This document shows positions 41,138 through 49,750 of a DNA stretch of 64,000 nt, piece by piece. The translations under genes were made by a program, and so were the position numbers. The DNA comes from Dehalococcoidia bacterium (GTDB lineage: Bacteria > Chloroflexota > Dehalococcoidia > Lucifugimonadales > Lucifugimonadaceae): contig JAAZYI010000010.1 of NCBI GenBank assembly GCA_014239735.1, positions 62,001 through 126,000 on the forward strand. Direction: 5' to 3'. Under the pieces are notes generated by a model that searched no databases, was not told where the DNA came from, and saw only the letters and a program-made list of their open reading frames with translations. How positions within the stretch are numbered: the stretch's first letter is position 1; every line of letters begins with the position of its first letter.

Positions 41138-41177
41138 ATTAGAACAAATGTTCTATATTATTAGAACAAATGTACTA
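41138..41177. promoter_or_regulatory. Tandem palindromic operators, LexA-box-like (GAAC-N4-GTTC)
   Basis: A 14-bp unit, ATTAGAACAAATGT, occurs at 41138-41151 and again at 41160-41173. The first is part of TAGAACA-AA-TGTTCTA (41140-41155), a perfect inverted repeat with 7-bp arms. The second, TAGAACA-AA-TGTACTA (41162-41177), has one mismatch. The core GAAC-N4-GTTC is the form of the Gram-positive LexA box. The 22-bp period puts both sites on the same face of the helix. They sit between divergent cinA and the Cys-rich HTH gene, where they could control both. The HTH protein itself is the other candidate ligand. Confidence 0.6.
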
Positions 41178-41183
41178 ATTGTT

Positions 41184-41540
41184 ATGACGAGTTATTATAA
41201 AAATAATTTAAAATCCCGTGAGTTATCTTCTGATGACTCAAATTATTTTGATACCGGGTGTAAATATTCTCCTACTTGTCTAAATTGCCCTTTGCCTTTT
41301 TGTATTTATGATGATCCTAGTTCCTTTAAAAATTTTATAAAAGAGAGCAGAGATAAAAATATATTTCAAGATTATAAAAAAGGGATAAGCATGAAAGATC
41401 TATCTTTAAAATATGAAGTTAGTATTAGGACAATTCAAAGAGCACTTAAATTAAACAGATCTACAGAAATGACTTTAAATGATAAAGATATTAGCAAAAA
41501 AATATATAAGAAATTTAATTCTTATTCTTCCAGTTCATAG
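41184..41540 (+). CDS. Small cysteine-rich HTH protein
   Basis: 118 residues from the ATG at 41184. An upstream ATG at 41148 lies inside the first operator palindrome and adds a hydrophobic stretch, so it is unlikely to be used. A Cys cluster, GCKYSPTCLNCPLPFCIYD (C-x6-C-x2-C-x4-C), lies near residues 25-45 and could hold zinc or an iron-sulfur cluster. It is followed by a resolvase-like helix-turn-helix (GISMKDLSLKYEVSIRTIQR) near residues 73-92. I recall this CLNCPLPxCxYD pattern from short Chloroflexota proteins, but cannot name a function. The gene follows two operator-like palindromes and overlaps phoU by 19 bases at the 3' end. Confidence 0.72.
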   Translation: MTSYYKNNLKSRELSSDDSNYFDTGCKYSPTCLNCPLPFCIYDDPSSFKNFIKESRDKNIFQDYKKGISMKDLSLKYEVSIRTIQRALKLNRSTEMTLNDKDISKKIYKKFNSYSSSS

Positions 41541-42220
41541 GGCAAAATTGCCCCAGAATCTCCTGTAATTACATATATAGTTCTCTCTGCAATATTATTT
41601 GCTCTATCTGAAATTCTTTCAAGATTATGAGCAACCCATATTATGTAAGTTCCTTGTTCAACTAATTTGGAATCTCTTGACATTCTTTTTATTAAATCGT
41701 TTTGTACCTGGGAATTTAAATGATCTATTTCATCATCTTGAGAAAAAATATTTTTGGCATCTTTTATAGCCTTTTTTTCTTCAGGAGAATTAGAGAAAAG
41801 TTTTATACTATCTTTCAGCATATTTTTTGCAATAGCTTCCATTTTAGGTATTTTTTCAAATTTTGTTATAAACGGATCTTTACCTATTTTCAAATTTATT
41901 TTACATATTCCAGAAAGATAGTCTCCGATTCTTTCAAGCTCTTGGGACACAAACATATAAGATGTTAGTTTTCTCATGTCTGAAGCTAAAGGTGTTTCCC
42001 TACGAATAACTTCTATAGATTTATTTTCAATTTCTATAGAAAATTGATTTATAAATCTATCATTTTTAATAACCTTTTTAGACTTTTCCAGATCTTTTTC
42101 ATAAAAAGAATTAAATGTTTCCTTAAATGCTTCCAGAACCTTTAAGTTTAAGGCATTAACTTTGGTTTCTATTTCAAGTAAACCTAAATCTAGTGATTTT
42201 CTGCCATGATAATTTGCCAT
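41522..42220 (-). CDS. phoU: PhoU-family phosphate regulator
   Basis: 232 residues of all-helical PhoU type with two repeats. The ASDMRKLTSYMFVSQELERIGD-type sequence (around residue 85) and YIIWVAHNLERISDRANNIAE-type sequence (around residue 195) carry the two E-R-I-x-D metal-binding motifs. PhoU links the Pst transporter to PhoR/PhoB control. It follows pstB by 16 bases; pstS, pstC, pstA and phoB/R are not in the window. Confidence 0.92.
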   Translation of the reverse strand: MANYHGRKSLDLGLLEIETKVNALNLKVLEAFKETFNSFYEKDLEKSKKVIKNDRFINQFSIEIENKSIEVIRRETPLASDMRKLTSYMFVSQELERIGDYLSGICKINLKIGKDPFITKFEKIPKMEAIAKNMLKDSIKLFSNSPEEKKAIKDAKNIFSQDDEIDHLNSQVQNDLIKRMSRDSKLVEQGTYIIWVAHNLERISDRANNIAERTIYVITGDSGAILPYELEE

Positions 42221-42236
42221 AAAAAAAATTCAGCAG

Positions 42237-43073
42237 TCATCCTATTCTGCCAGTTACATACTCCTCTGTTCTTTTATCTTTAGGATTTCCAAATATTTGA
42301 TCAACTTCTCCATATTCTATTAATTCTCCGATCCTATCTTCTCCTGCCATCATGCATGCTGCATAGCCAGACACTCTAACAGCTTGTTGCATATTATGAG
42401 TAACTATTACAATAGTCACAGAACTCGATAAATCTTTAATTAATTCTTCAATTCTATCAGTTGAAATAGGATCAAGTGCTGAGCAAGGCTCATCCATTAA
42501 AATAACCTCAGGATTTACGGCTAAAGTTCGAGCTATACATAATCTTTGTTGTTGCCCCCCAGAAAGGCCGTAGGCATTTTCTTTTAGTCTATCTTTTACT
42601 TCTTTCCATAAATCTGCCTTTTTTAGACTTGCCTCAACGATTTGATCTAAGTTTTCTTTCATTCCATTAACTTTTGGCCCAAAAGCAACATTTTCATATA
42701 TTGATTTTGGAAATGGATTAGGTTTTTGGAATACCATTCCTATTCTATATCTAACCTCAGCTGGATCCATATCATTCACGTCTTTTTTATTGTATAAAAT
42801 TTGACCATTAACTTTTGCAATACGAATAGTGTCATTCATTCTATTGAAGCATCTGATAAGAGTGCTTTTTCCACACCCAGAAGGCCCTATTAAAGAGACG
42901 ACTTTGTTTTTAGGTATTTGTATGTTTACATCTTTGACAGCTAATGATTTTCCATATAAAACGTTTAAATCAATGGACTCTAGCACAGGCTTTTCAAAAC
43001 TAATAATCTTATTTGATGTGGCGCTTAGTTTGTTATTAATCTTTGAGGCGTTTTTAATTTTTTGGTTAATCAT
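42237..43073 (-). CDS. pstB: Phosphate ABC transporter ATP-binding protein
   Basis: 278 residues. Walker [20 protein letters not shown] is the PstB form, with [16 protein letters not shown], the signature [16 protein letters not shown] and Walker [14 protein letters not shown]. The last 25 residues ([13 protein letters not shown] and [10 protein letters not shown]) also match PstB. The N-terminal 30 residues are an extra, Asn/Lys-rich leader. The ATPase would power phosphate import through PstCA, which must be elsewhere. It forms a pair with phoU. Confidence 0.94.
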   Translation of the reverse strand: MINQKIKNASKINNKLSATSNKIISFEKPVLESIDLNVLYGKSLAVKDVNIQIPKNKVVSLIGPSGCGKSTLIRCFNRMNDTIRIAKVNGQILYNKKDVNDMDPAEVRYRIGMVFQKPNPFPKSIYENVAFGPKVNGMKENLDQIVEASLKKADLWKEVKDRLKENAYGLSGGQQQRLCIARTLAVNPEVILMDEPCSALDPISTDRIEELIKDLSSSVTIVIVTHNMQQAVRVSGYAACMMAGEDRIGELIEYGEVDQIFGNPKDKRTEEYVTGRIG

Positions 43074-43154
43074 TACTCCAATTAAGGTACTTTTTTAAGA
43101 CCTAAATTGATACTATCAGAGTTGAATAAAAAGTAAACATCAGGTTATTAAAAA

Positions 43155-44237
43155 TTGATTTCAATATTTGAGAAAAAAAAAGAAGATATAAAATTAGAAT
43201 TTGAGAGTGCTGGAATTAGAGAATATAGGGCTGACCAGTTATGGCAATCTATTTATGTAGATTTATCATCCAATTTTGATGAAATAAAAACACTTCCTTT
43301 GGAAGCAATAGATTATTTAAAAACTAATCATGTTTTTAGCCCGCTGCAACTAGTTGTTAAGAAAAAATCTAAAGATAAAAGCACTGATAAATATTTATGG
43401 AAGTTGCATGATAATAAGCTAATAGAAACTGTTTTGATGAGATATGATGAAGATGGCCACAGGAGACGGAGGAGAACAGTTTGTATTTCTTCTCAAGTTG
43501 GGTGTGCACTAGATTGTAAATTTTGTGCAACTGGACAGCAAGGCTTTTCAAGACAATTGACGGTAGGAGAAATAGTCTCTCAGGTAATTGAGGTAAAAAA
43601 AGATTTGATAATCGAAGAGGGGAGGTCATTCAATAACGAAAATAATTTGAATATTGTGTTTATGGGAATGGGAGAACCTTTGGCTAATTATTCTAGAACT
43701 ATAGAGGCCGTAAAAAGATTTAATGACCAGAAAGGTCTTAATATAGGCGCTCGAAATATTACAATTTCAACTGTTGGACTAGTGCCTAAAATATTGGATC
43801 TTACAAAAGAAAAGATTCAAGTTAATCTTGCAGTTTCAATACATGCCCCAGATGATGAAACCAGATCTCAAACTGTTCCTATTAATAAAACATATCCGAT
43901 AGGAGATTTGATTGAAGCATGTAAAAAATATATAGAAAGAACAAATCGAAAAGTTTTTTTTGAGTATGTTTTATTGCAGGATCAAAACGATTCTATATCT
44001 CATGCTGAGAAACTAGGTAAATTGCTAAAACCTCTCTTATGTCATTTAAATTTGATACCTGTTAACCCAACTTTAAAATCAGATTATAGAAGATCTAATT
44101 CAGATAAAATTAATGTCTTTAGGGAGATAATTAGTAAATATGGCGTACCATCAACAATAAGGATGGAAAAAGGAATAGATATTAATGCTGGATGTGGTCA
44201 ATTGAAATCTGAATATCTAAGCATAGAGGGACAATAG
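43155..44237 (+). CDS. rlmN: 23S rRNA (adenine-2503-C2)-methyltransferase, radical SAM
   Basis: 360 residues. The radical-SAM cluster motif is CALDCKFCATGQQGFSR (CxxxCxxC), with GMGEPLANY, the methylated-Cys region near the C terminus (INAGCGQL), and the substrate segment NARNITIST-like (here GARNITISTVG). It methylates A2503 of 23S rRNA and A37 of some tRNAs. The start is TTG at 43155; the first in-frame residues (ISIFEKKK) precede the conserved domain directly. It ends with TAG 2 bases before the SelA-like gene. Confidence 0.94.
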   Translation: MISIFEKKKEDIKLEFESAGIREYRADQLWQSIYVDLSSNFDEIKTLPLEAIDYLKTNHVFSPLQLVVKKKSKDKSTDKYLWKLHDNKLIETVLMRYDEDGHRRRRRTVCISSQVGCALDCKFCATGQQGFSRQLTVGEIVSQVIEVKKDLIIEEGRSFNNENNLNIVFMGMGEPLANYSRTIEAVKRFNDQKGLNIGARNITISTVGLVPKILDLTKEKIQVNLAVSIHAPDDETRSQTVPINKTYPIGDLIEACKKYIERTNRKVFFEYVLLQDQNDSISHAEKLGKLLKPLLCHLNLIPVNPTLKSDYRRSNSDKINVFREIISKYGVPSTIRMEKGIDINAGCGQLKSEYLSIEGQ

Positions 44238-44239
44238 AT

Positions 44240-45343
44240 ATGGATATTTATAAGGAATTGAATATAAAAACTATAATTAATGCTCAGAGTTGGGTGACTA
44301 AGTTAGGAGGAAGCATCATGAGTACAGAGGTTCTAGACGCCATGAATAAAGCTTCAAGTGCTTTCGTTAATGTTGAAGAATTACATGAAAAATGTTCAGA
44401 ACAAATCGCTAATTTATGTGATTCAGAGAGTGCACTGATTACATCTGGTTGCGCATCTGCAATAGTTCTTATGTCGGCTGCAGTAATATGTGCCAAAGAT
44501 GAATCTTTTATAGATGAAATTCCAAACCTAGCAATTAGACCAGAAATCCTGATTGATTCAAGTCAACGAAATCATTATGATTCTACTTTAGAGATGACAG
44601 GAGCAAAATTAATAGAATATAAGAGCGCAGATGATATAAGAAAAAAAGTTACTGAAGAATCTGTAGCTATAGCTTTTGTTGAAGCTCCTTTTATAAGCCT
44701 AGGATTAGGAATTAATGAAACAGTAAAAATTGCAAATGAATTTGATTTGCCTGTTATTGTAGATGCTTCAGCAAGAATTCCTCCAGTTGATAATATATTT
44801 AAATTCATAAATGCAGGAGCATCAATGGTTGCATATAGCGGGGGCAAAGGAATCAGGGGTCCTCAGAACACAGGCTTTATATTAGGAAAGAAATCTTACT
44901 TAGATCTTGCTAAGAGAAATTTAATTTGTTTTTCGGACAGCAAAGCAAAAATCGGAAGATCTATGAAGGTATCTAAAGAATGTTTGGTGGGACTCGTTGT
45001 AGCTTTAAGATTATTTTTAGATATTGACCAACAAGAAATATGGGTAAAGTGGGAAGAAAAAGCAAAATTTATTGTTGATGAACTTTCTCATATAGAAGGC
45101 CTAGATGTTAAGTTAGAGGATGACCGAGTAAATAGAGAAGGTCCACAGGCAGTGATTTATTTTAATGATAATTGGCGAGGGCTAAGCTCAAAACAAATTA
45201 GATCAATACTTCAATCAGGAGATCCTCCTATATATGTTGGATTGGGTGGATATGAAGATGAAATAAACTTAGCTATGACCAATATTCAAGAAGGCCAAGA
45301 GATAATAATTGCAGAAAAATTGAAGGATATTTTAATTAAATAA
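44240..45343 (+). CDS. SelA-like PLP-dependent enzyme
   Basis: 367 residues of the SelA/DgaE branch of fold-type I PLP enzymes. INAQSWVTKLGGS and SSAFVNVEELHEKC near the N terminus, ALITSGCASAIVL, DASARIPP (Asp for the PLP ring) and YSGGKGIRGPQNTGFILG (Schiff-base Lys in SGGKG) are visible. At 367 residues it lacks the longer N-terminal domain of bacterial selenocysteine synthase, and I see no selenocysteine genes, so an ammonia-lyase or aldolase on an amino sugar acid, as for DgaE, is more likely. It is co-transcribed with rlmN and overlaps mutS2 by 8 bases at the 3' end. Confidence 0.8.
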   Translation: MDIYKELNIKTIINAQSWVTKLGGSIMSTEVLDAMNKASSAFVNVEELHEKCSEQIANLCDSESALITSGCASAIVLMSAAVICAKDESFIDEIPNLAIRPEILIDSSQRNHYDSTLEMTGAKLIEYKSADDIRKKVTEESVAIAFVEAPFISLGLGINETVKIANEFDLPVIVDASARIPPVDNIFKFINAGASMVAYSGGKGIRGPQNTGFILGKKSYLDLAKRNLICFSDSKAKIGRSMKVSKECLVGLVVALRLFLDIDQQEIWVKWEEKAKFIVDELSHIEGLDVKLEDDRVNREGPQAVIYFNDNWRGLSSKQIRSILQSGDPPIYVGLGGYEDEINLAMTNIQEGQEIIIAEKLKDILIK

Positions 45344-47627
45344 TTTCAACTATAGTGACGCCTTTTCTATTTTCATCAGAATAATATTTATTTATTATTG
45401 TGGAGCTATCTAATATTCTTATAACTTCATTTTTTAAAATTCCTGAACCTTCTCCGTGGATTATTTTACAAATTTTTTGATTATTAACTATTGAAGAATC
45501 TAAATATTTTTCTAATTCTTCCTTGACATCACTTATTTGAATTCCTCTAAGATCTATTTCAGTATTTGTTGCTTTTAATTCTGATTTATAACTAATAAGT
45601 CTTGGAGAATCATTATTAATTTGAACTTTTGAAATTACGTTAGATATTGGCATCTCAATTATACTCCCTCCCACTTTAAATAATGCTAATTTTTTGGATT
45701 TAATTTTTGCTACTCTTCCAATTTCAGAGAGCCCTTCAAGTCTTACATATTCACCTATTTCCAAAGTGATATCGACATCAATTTCTTCCTGAGAAGATAT
45801 TGTTTTTTTTATCTTTTTTAATTCTTTCTTATTTAATTTTATTTGGGAAGGTGTGTTCGATGCATCCTTTATCTTTTTTAATTCTCTTTCTAGTTCTCTA
45901 ATTTTTGTGGCCTGTTTAATTTTAGTTTTTGAAATTATTTCTGCCTCTTTTTCCTTTATCTTTTTTAATTCTCTTTCTATTTCTGCCTCTTTTTCCTTTA
46001 TCTTTTTTAATTCTCTTTCTATTTCTGCCTCTTTTATACTTAATTCTGATTTATTTTTTTCTATTTCTGAAATTAAATTCTTATATGACAAATAGTCGCT
46101 ATCAAGTATTTTTTCTGCATTTTTTGCTATATCTTTTGGAATCCCTAATCTTTTAGAAATGTTGATTGCAAAGCTGTTGCTTGGAACCCCTTTATTTAAT
46201 ATATAAGTAGGTATATTTTTTTCTTCATCGAATGAAACACTATAATTTTCACACCAACTCTCCTGGTTCGCATACTCAATGATTCCTTTTATGTGTGTAG
46301 AAATGAATGATTTTGAAGAGATCTTATTTAAGTGATTTAATATTGCGCATGCTAGGGCATTTCCTTCATCAGGATCTGTAGAAGAAACAATTTCGTCAAT
46401 TATAATTAATGATCCATCTGATGCATTATTTATAGTATTTATTAATGATGACATGTGAGATGAAAAAGATGATTGAGAACTTTTTATATTTTGATTATCT
46501 CCAATATGAACAAAAAAATCTTTAAATATAGGAATTTCTGAATCAGGAGAGCACGGTGGCTGTATTCCTGATTGATAAATAAGTGAAATTAATCCAACAG
46601 TTTTAAGAGTTACCGTTTTCCCTCCAGTATTAGGCCCACTAATGACGATAGTTGAAATACCTCTTTCCATTTTTATGCTTATAGGTATTGCATTAGACTT
46701 TAGAATTGGATGTCTGCAGTCAATTAAATTTAACTCATCAGAATAATTTTTTTTTAATATAGAGCCATCCATCTCCTTTGAAAGTTTTGCCTTGGCAAAA
46801 ACAAGATCCATCTTAGTTATTATTCCTCCATTTACTTTTATGTTTTCTTGTTTTTTAATTATATTTTTTGTGAGTCTAGTTAATATTTTTATTTCTTCTT
46901 TTTTAACTTCGTTAATTGATTCAATCCAATCATTACAAAGCTCAATCGTATCAATTGGTTCTATGTAAAGGGTTTGATTAGTGGATGAGGATCCATGAAC
47001 TATCCCCTTTACTTTTGATTTGTATTCAGATTTTATTTCTAAAGCTAACCTTCCAGAAATTGTTCTTATAGAACTTGATTGAAAATAAATCTCTTTAGAT
47101 TTATCAGAAGTAATTTTTTCTAAGAATTTATTTAACAATCTATATTTATCAGATGATTTTTTTCTGAGCATTTTTAAATCTTTTGAGGCGGTGCTCTTTA
47201 TCTTGCCTCTTGCATCAATAGAATTTTCAATGGAATCAACTACATCATGCATGATAGATATTTTATTTACTAAATTATTGAGATTATTGAATTTTTCTTT
47301 ATAGAATCCTAAAGAAGTTTTTAAATCATCACACAGTTTTAAAAATTCACTTATTTCAATCAGTTCGAATGTTTCTAGTAAATGACCATCTTTTATTTCT
47401 GTTTCTAAAGGAACAACATTATTTATATTTGAAAATAAAATCTGATCTTCTTTTTCTAAAAATTCTCTAGCCTCTTGGGTTTTAAGATGCATTTCCTCAA
47501 TTTTTCTTATATTAAATTCAGGTTTTATATTTTGAGATAGTTTTTTAGATATGTAAAAAGTACATAATGTGCTAAGGTTTTCTCTGATAAAATCAAATTC
47601 AAGTTTTTCTATATAATTGTTATTCAT
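45336..47627 (-). CDS. mutS2: MutS2 with Smr domain
   Basis: 763 residues. MutS2 lacks the mismatch-recognition domain and suppresses recombination or rescues collided ribosomes. The core and clamp helices run to about residue 310; Walker A is ISGPNTGGKTVTLKT near residue 330, Walker B is LIIIDEIVSSTDPDEG, and SFISTHIKG follows. A long coiled coil (about 515-610) holds a 14-residue repeat. The C-terminal Smr domain has IDLRGIQ and IIHGEGSGILKN. The gene is single, between two convergent and divergent neighbours, with 26 bases between its start and that of the TPR gene. Confidence 0.93.
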   Translation of the reverse strand: MNNNYIEKLEFDFIRENLSTLCTFYISKKLSQNIKPEFNIRKIEEMHLKTQEAREFLEKEDQILFSNINNVVPLETEIKDGHLLETFELIEISEFLKLCDDLKTSLGFYKEKFNNLNNLVNKISIMHDVVDSIENSIDARGKIKSTASKDLKMLRKKSSDKYRLLNKFLEKITSDKSKEIYFQSSSIRTISGRLALEIKSEYKSKVKGIVHGSSSTNQTLYIEPIDTIELCNDWIESINEVKKEEIKILTRLTKNIIKKQENIKVNGGIITKMDLVFAKAKLSKEMDGSILKKNYSDELNLIDCRHPILKSNAIPISIKMERGISTIVISGPNTGGKTVTLKTVGLISLIYQSGIQPPCSPDSEIPIFKDFFVHIGDNQNIKSSQSSFSSHMSSLINTINNASDGSLIIIDEIVSSTDPDEGNALACAILNHLNKISSKSFISTHIKGIIEYANQESWCENYSVSFDEEKNIPTYILNKGVPSNSFAINISKRLGIPKDIAKNAEKILDSDYLSYKNLISEIEKNKSELSIKEAEIERELKKIKEKEAEIERELKKIKEKEAEIISKTKIKQATKIRELERELKKIKDASNTPSQIKLNKKELKKIKKTISSQEEIDVDITLEIGEYVRLEGLSEIGRVAKIKSKKLALFKVGGSIIEMPISNVISKVQINNDSPRLISYKSELKATNTEIDLRGIQISDVKEELEKYLDSSIVNNQKICKIIHGEGSGILKNEVIRILDSSTIINKYYSDENRKGVTIVEII
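45940..46036. repeat. 42-bp tandem repeat inside mutS2
   Basis: A 42-bp unit beginning TCTGCCTCTTTTTCC occurs at 45940-45981 and 45982-46023 with no difference seen, and a third, partial copy starts at 46024. A diverged related stretch lies just before, near 45865-45895. On the coding strand the unit gives 14 residues (KEAEIERELKKIKE), that is two heptads of coiled coil, so copy-number change keeps frame and register. Confidence 0.9.
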
Positions 47628-47653
47628 ATAGATATTTTATTACGATTAATGTT

Positions 47654-48040
47654 ATGAGTCAGGAATTGTGGAAAAGTTATTTTGAGACTGGGCTGGAAAG
47701 TGCTAAATCAGGCCTAGTTGAAACTGCTGTAGACTATTTTGAGTGGGCAGCCAAAATTAAACCAGATAACCCCGAAATTTATTATAATTTAGGCGTATCT
47801 TATATGACCCTTGGAAAAATGAATGATTCTATTGATTCGTTTACAAAATCTATAATTCTTGATGGGGATAATTCTGACGCATTTGCTAATAGAGCAATTT
47901 GCTATGCATATATTGATAATGAATCAGAGTGTAGTCAAGACATTGAAATGGCTGTAAGTAAAGGGGCGATTGAGTCTGGAATTAGAGAAGCAGTGAGGGT
48001 TATAAAGGAAAAAAGAAAAAAAGAAAAAGAATTAACTTAA
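47654..48040 (+). CDS. TPR-repeat protein
   Basis: 128 residues with about three tetratricopeptide repeats: VETAVDYFEWAAKIKPDNPE, then IYYNLGVSYMTLGKMNDSID and AFANRAICYAYIDNESECSQ, each with the helix-turn-helix spacing and small residues of the family. There is no signal peptide. The C terminus is Lys/Glu-rich. TPR proteins act as scaffolds; no partner is evident. Its start is 26 bases from that of mutS2 and its end overlaps the MerR-type gene by 9 bases. Confidence 0.78.
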   Translation: MSQELWKSYFETGLESAKSGLVETAVDYFEWAAKIKPDNPEIYYNLGVSYMTLGKMNDSIDSFTKSIILDGDNSDAFANRAICYAYIDNESECSQDIEMAVSKGAIESGIREAVRVIKEKRKKEKELT

Positions 48041-48643
48041 TAACTTATTTAGCTCTTTAATTCTTAATATATTTCTTACTTTTTCAAATCCTGAGTGGAT
48101 AGATTTGATCGCATCTTTATCAAAATTAGAAAAATTTATATGTTCTAATAAAAATGTAGACTCAGCTTTAGATAATTCAGTATATTCGCTATGCCTAATT
48201 AAATATTCTTCAGGTATTCCTGATGAATTCATTTTTTTTAGATTATCTAGAAGCTGAATATCTAAGGAATCTATAAAATAGACATTTTTTTCCGTACTTT
48301 TTGCTGTCACGAGACCAGTTTTGATTATTTGTTTTATCCAGTTTTGATTCATTGATAGTTCTTCAGATAATTTTTTTATACTGCCTGTGAAAGACGTATA
48401 TTTTGGAGCTTTTTTATTCTTATTTAATTCTTGCTTAATCATTTTTATAGGCAAACCTTTGGATTTTAACTCTTTTACTTTAATAAGCTCATCTATAGTT
48501 TTTTTAGAAAAAAATGCCCTAGTTTTAGCAGTCTTTTTAGGAGGAGTAATTAAATTACTCCTTACATAGTAATTAATTGCTGAAGTGGAGATATTAGTTT
48601 TTGAAGAAACTTCGCTTATTGAGAATTTGTATTCTTTTTCCAT
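48032..48643 (-). CDS. MerR-family regulator with a second MerR-like segment
   Basis: 203 residues. The N-terminal MerR HTH is clear: FSISEVSSKTNISTSAINYY, VRSNLITPP and a wing with FSKKTIDEL and SKGLPIKMIKQEL. Near residues 95-155 a second, weaker helix-turn-helix-like stretch (IKKLSEELSMNQNWIKQIIK, then LVTAKST and SSGIPEEYL) repeats the same layout. No Cys-rich metal site is seen. It comes right after the ABC exporter genes (30 bases) and probably controls them or the upstream MMPL gene. Confidence 0.75.
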   Translation of the reverse strand: MEKEYKFSISEVSSKTNISTSAINYYVRSNLITPPKKTAKTRAFFSKKTIDELIKVKELKSKGLPIKMIKQELNKNKKAPKYTSFTGSIKKLSEELSMNQNWIKQIIKTGLVTAKSTEKNVYFIDSLDIQLLDNLKKMNSSGIPEEYLIRHSEYTELSKAESTFLLEHINFSNFDKDAIKSIHSGFEKVRNILRIKELNKLLS

Positions 48644-48673
48644 TGAATCCTATTGCTTAATAATAAATCCATA

Positions 48674-49750
48674 TTATTCCCATTTAAACGTTAATGCACA
48701 TATTGAAAATGCTATTGCAAGCCATAATATAGTTATTCCTATCTGAGGCAGAGTAGTTAGGGTGCTATTTCCATAAAGCGCAGATAACCTAATGCCTTGA
48801 GCTAAGTGTGTTAATGGTAAAATATTGCTTATATACCCAACAAATTTAGGCAAGAAGTCTATTGGAAAAAACACTCCTGACAGGAAAAGCATAGGAAAAG
48901 TCACTAAATTTGCCAATGCTGGCGCACTCTCTTCACTAGGTGCCAAACTTGAAATAGCCAATCCTATAGATAAGAATAATACTCCCCCCAAAAGAGAGAA
49001 TAGCAATATATTTATCCATGCCATTATACTTCCTTGGCCTATCGAAACTCCTAAAATGAACACACCCATAATTAGAAGAAGAAAAGTTTGTAAAATTATT
49101 ATTGTTACTCTTGAAATCAAATGGCCAACTATAAAATGAGATGGTGATATTGGAGTTGCTTGTAGTCTTTTCAGTACCCCTTGATTTTTATAGCTTAGAA
49201 GAGTAAATACAACAGAAAAAATACCATTTTGCATTATTGCCATGGCAGCAATTCCTGGAATTATAAATCCTTTATAGCCTTGATAATTTATATCAGCAAT
49301 ATTAGATTTAATATTATCCAATTCTTTTATTGAATCTCCACCTTCTAGCATTACAGAATTAATTAGATTGCTTACAACCTCTTTTTCAGCAAAATCATCT
49401 TTTCTTGTAGTGATAATTATTTCGCTTTCTGAATTACTATTACTAGATGAATTTATTGTTAAATATGAAGCAATGCTACCTTTTGTTAATAATTCTATAG
49501 CTTCATTTTCTGAGTAAAGAAGTTGAATTTCTGTACTTTTTGATTCTTTTAGTTTCTCAGTTATTGATCTTGAATTATCTGTATTTGCATAATCAATTAG
49601 CCCTACATTTGGAGCACTATATCCTATTATATTTGCATTTCCGAATACAAGCATAGTCACTACAGGAAAAAAAAGTGACCAGAATATAGAACTTTTTCTT
49701 CTAAAAAACATTTTGCTTGCAGCAATTGTAAAACTTAAATAAATTTTCAT
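48674..49750 (-). CDS. ABC-2 type exporter permease
   Basis: 358 residues. One N-terminal membrane helix, a soluble part (about residues 45-165) with an extracytoplasmic look, and five further hydrophobic segments fit the ABC-2 (DrrB/YhhJ-like) permeases. GFIIPGIAAMAIMQNG, then LKRLQATPISP, and FLSGVFFPIDFLP are family-typical. It pairs with the ATPase, with a 1-base TAATG overlap. The cargo could be a drug, a lipid or a polysaccharide. Confidence 0.87.
   Translation of the reverse strand: MKIYLSFTIAASKMFFRRKSSIFWSLFFPVVTMLVFGNANIIGYSAPNVGLIDYANTDNSRSITEKLKESKSTEIQLLYSENEAIELLTKGSIASYLTINSSSNSNSESEIIITTRKDDFAEKEVVSNLINSVMLEGGDSIKELDNIKSNIADINYQGYKGFIIPGIAAMAIMQNGIFSVVFTLLSYKNQGVLKRLQATPISPSHFIVGHLISRVTIIILQTFLLLIMGVFILGVSIGQGSIMAWINILLFSLLGGVLFLSIGLAISSLAPSEESAPALANLVTFPMLFLSGVFFPIDFLPKFVGYISNILPLTHLAQGIRLSALYGNSTLTTLPQIGITILWLAIAFSICALTFKWE

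Noticed and set aside
41148..41183. Upstream ATG for the Cys-rich HTH gene
   Set aside because: This ATG is inside the first operator palindrome; the ATG at 41184 gives a normal N terminus after both palindromes.
43109..43119. Short palindrome TGATA-C-TATCA between pstB and rlmN, considered as a Pho box
   Set aside because: It is only 11 bp and lacks the direct 7-bp repeats of a Pho box.
45853..46156. Two plus-strand frames rich in Phe, Leu and Ser
   Set aside because: They are mirror translations of the MutS2 coiled coil and its 42-bp repeat, not real membrane peptides.
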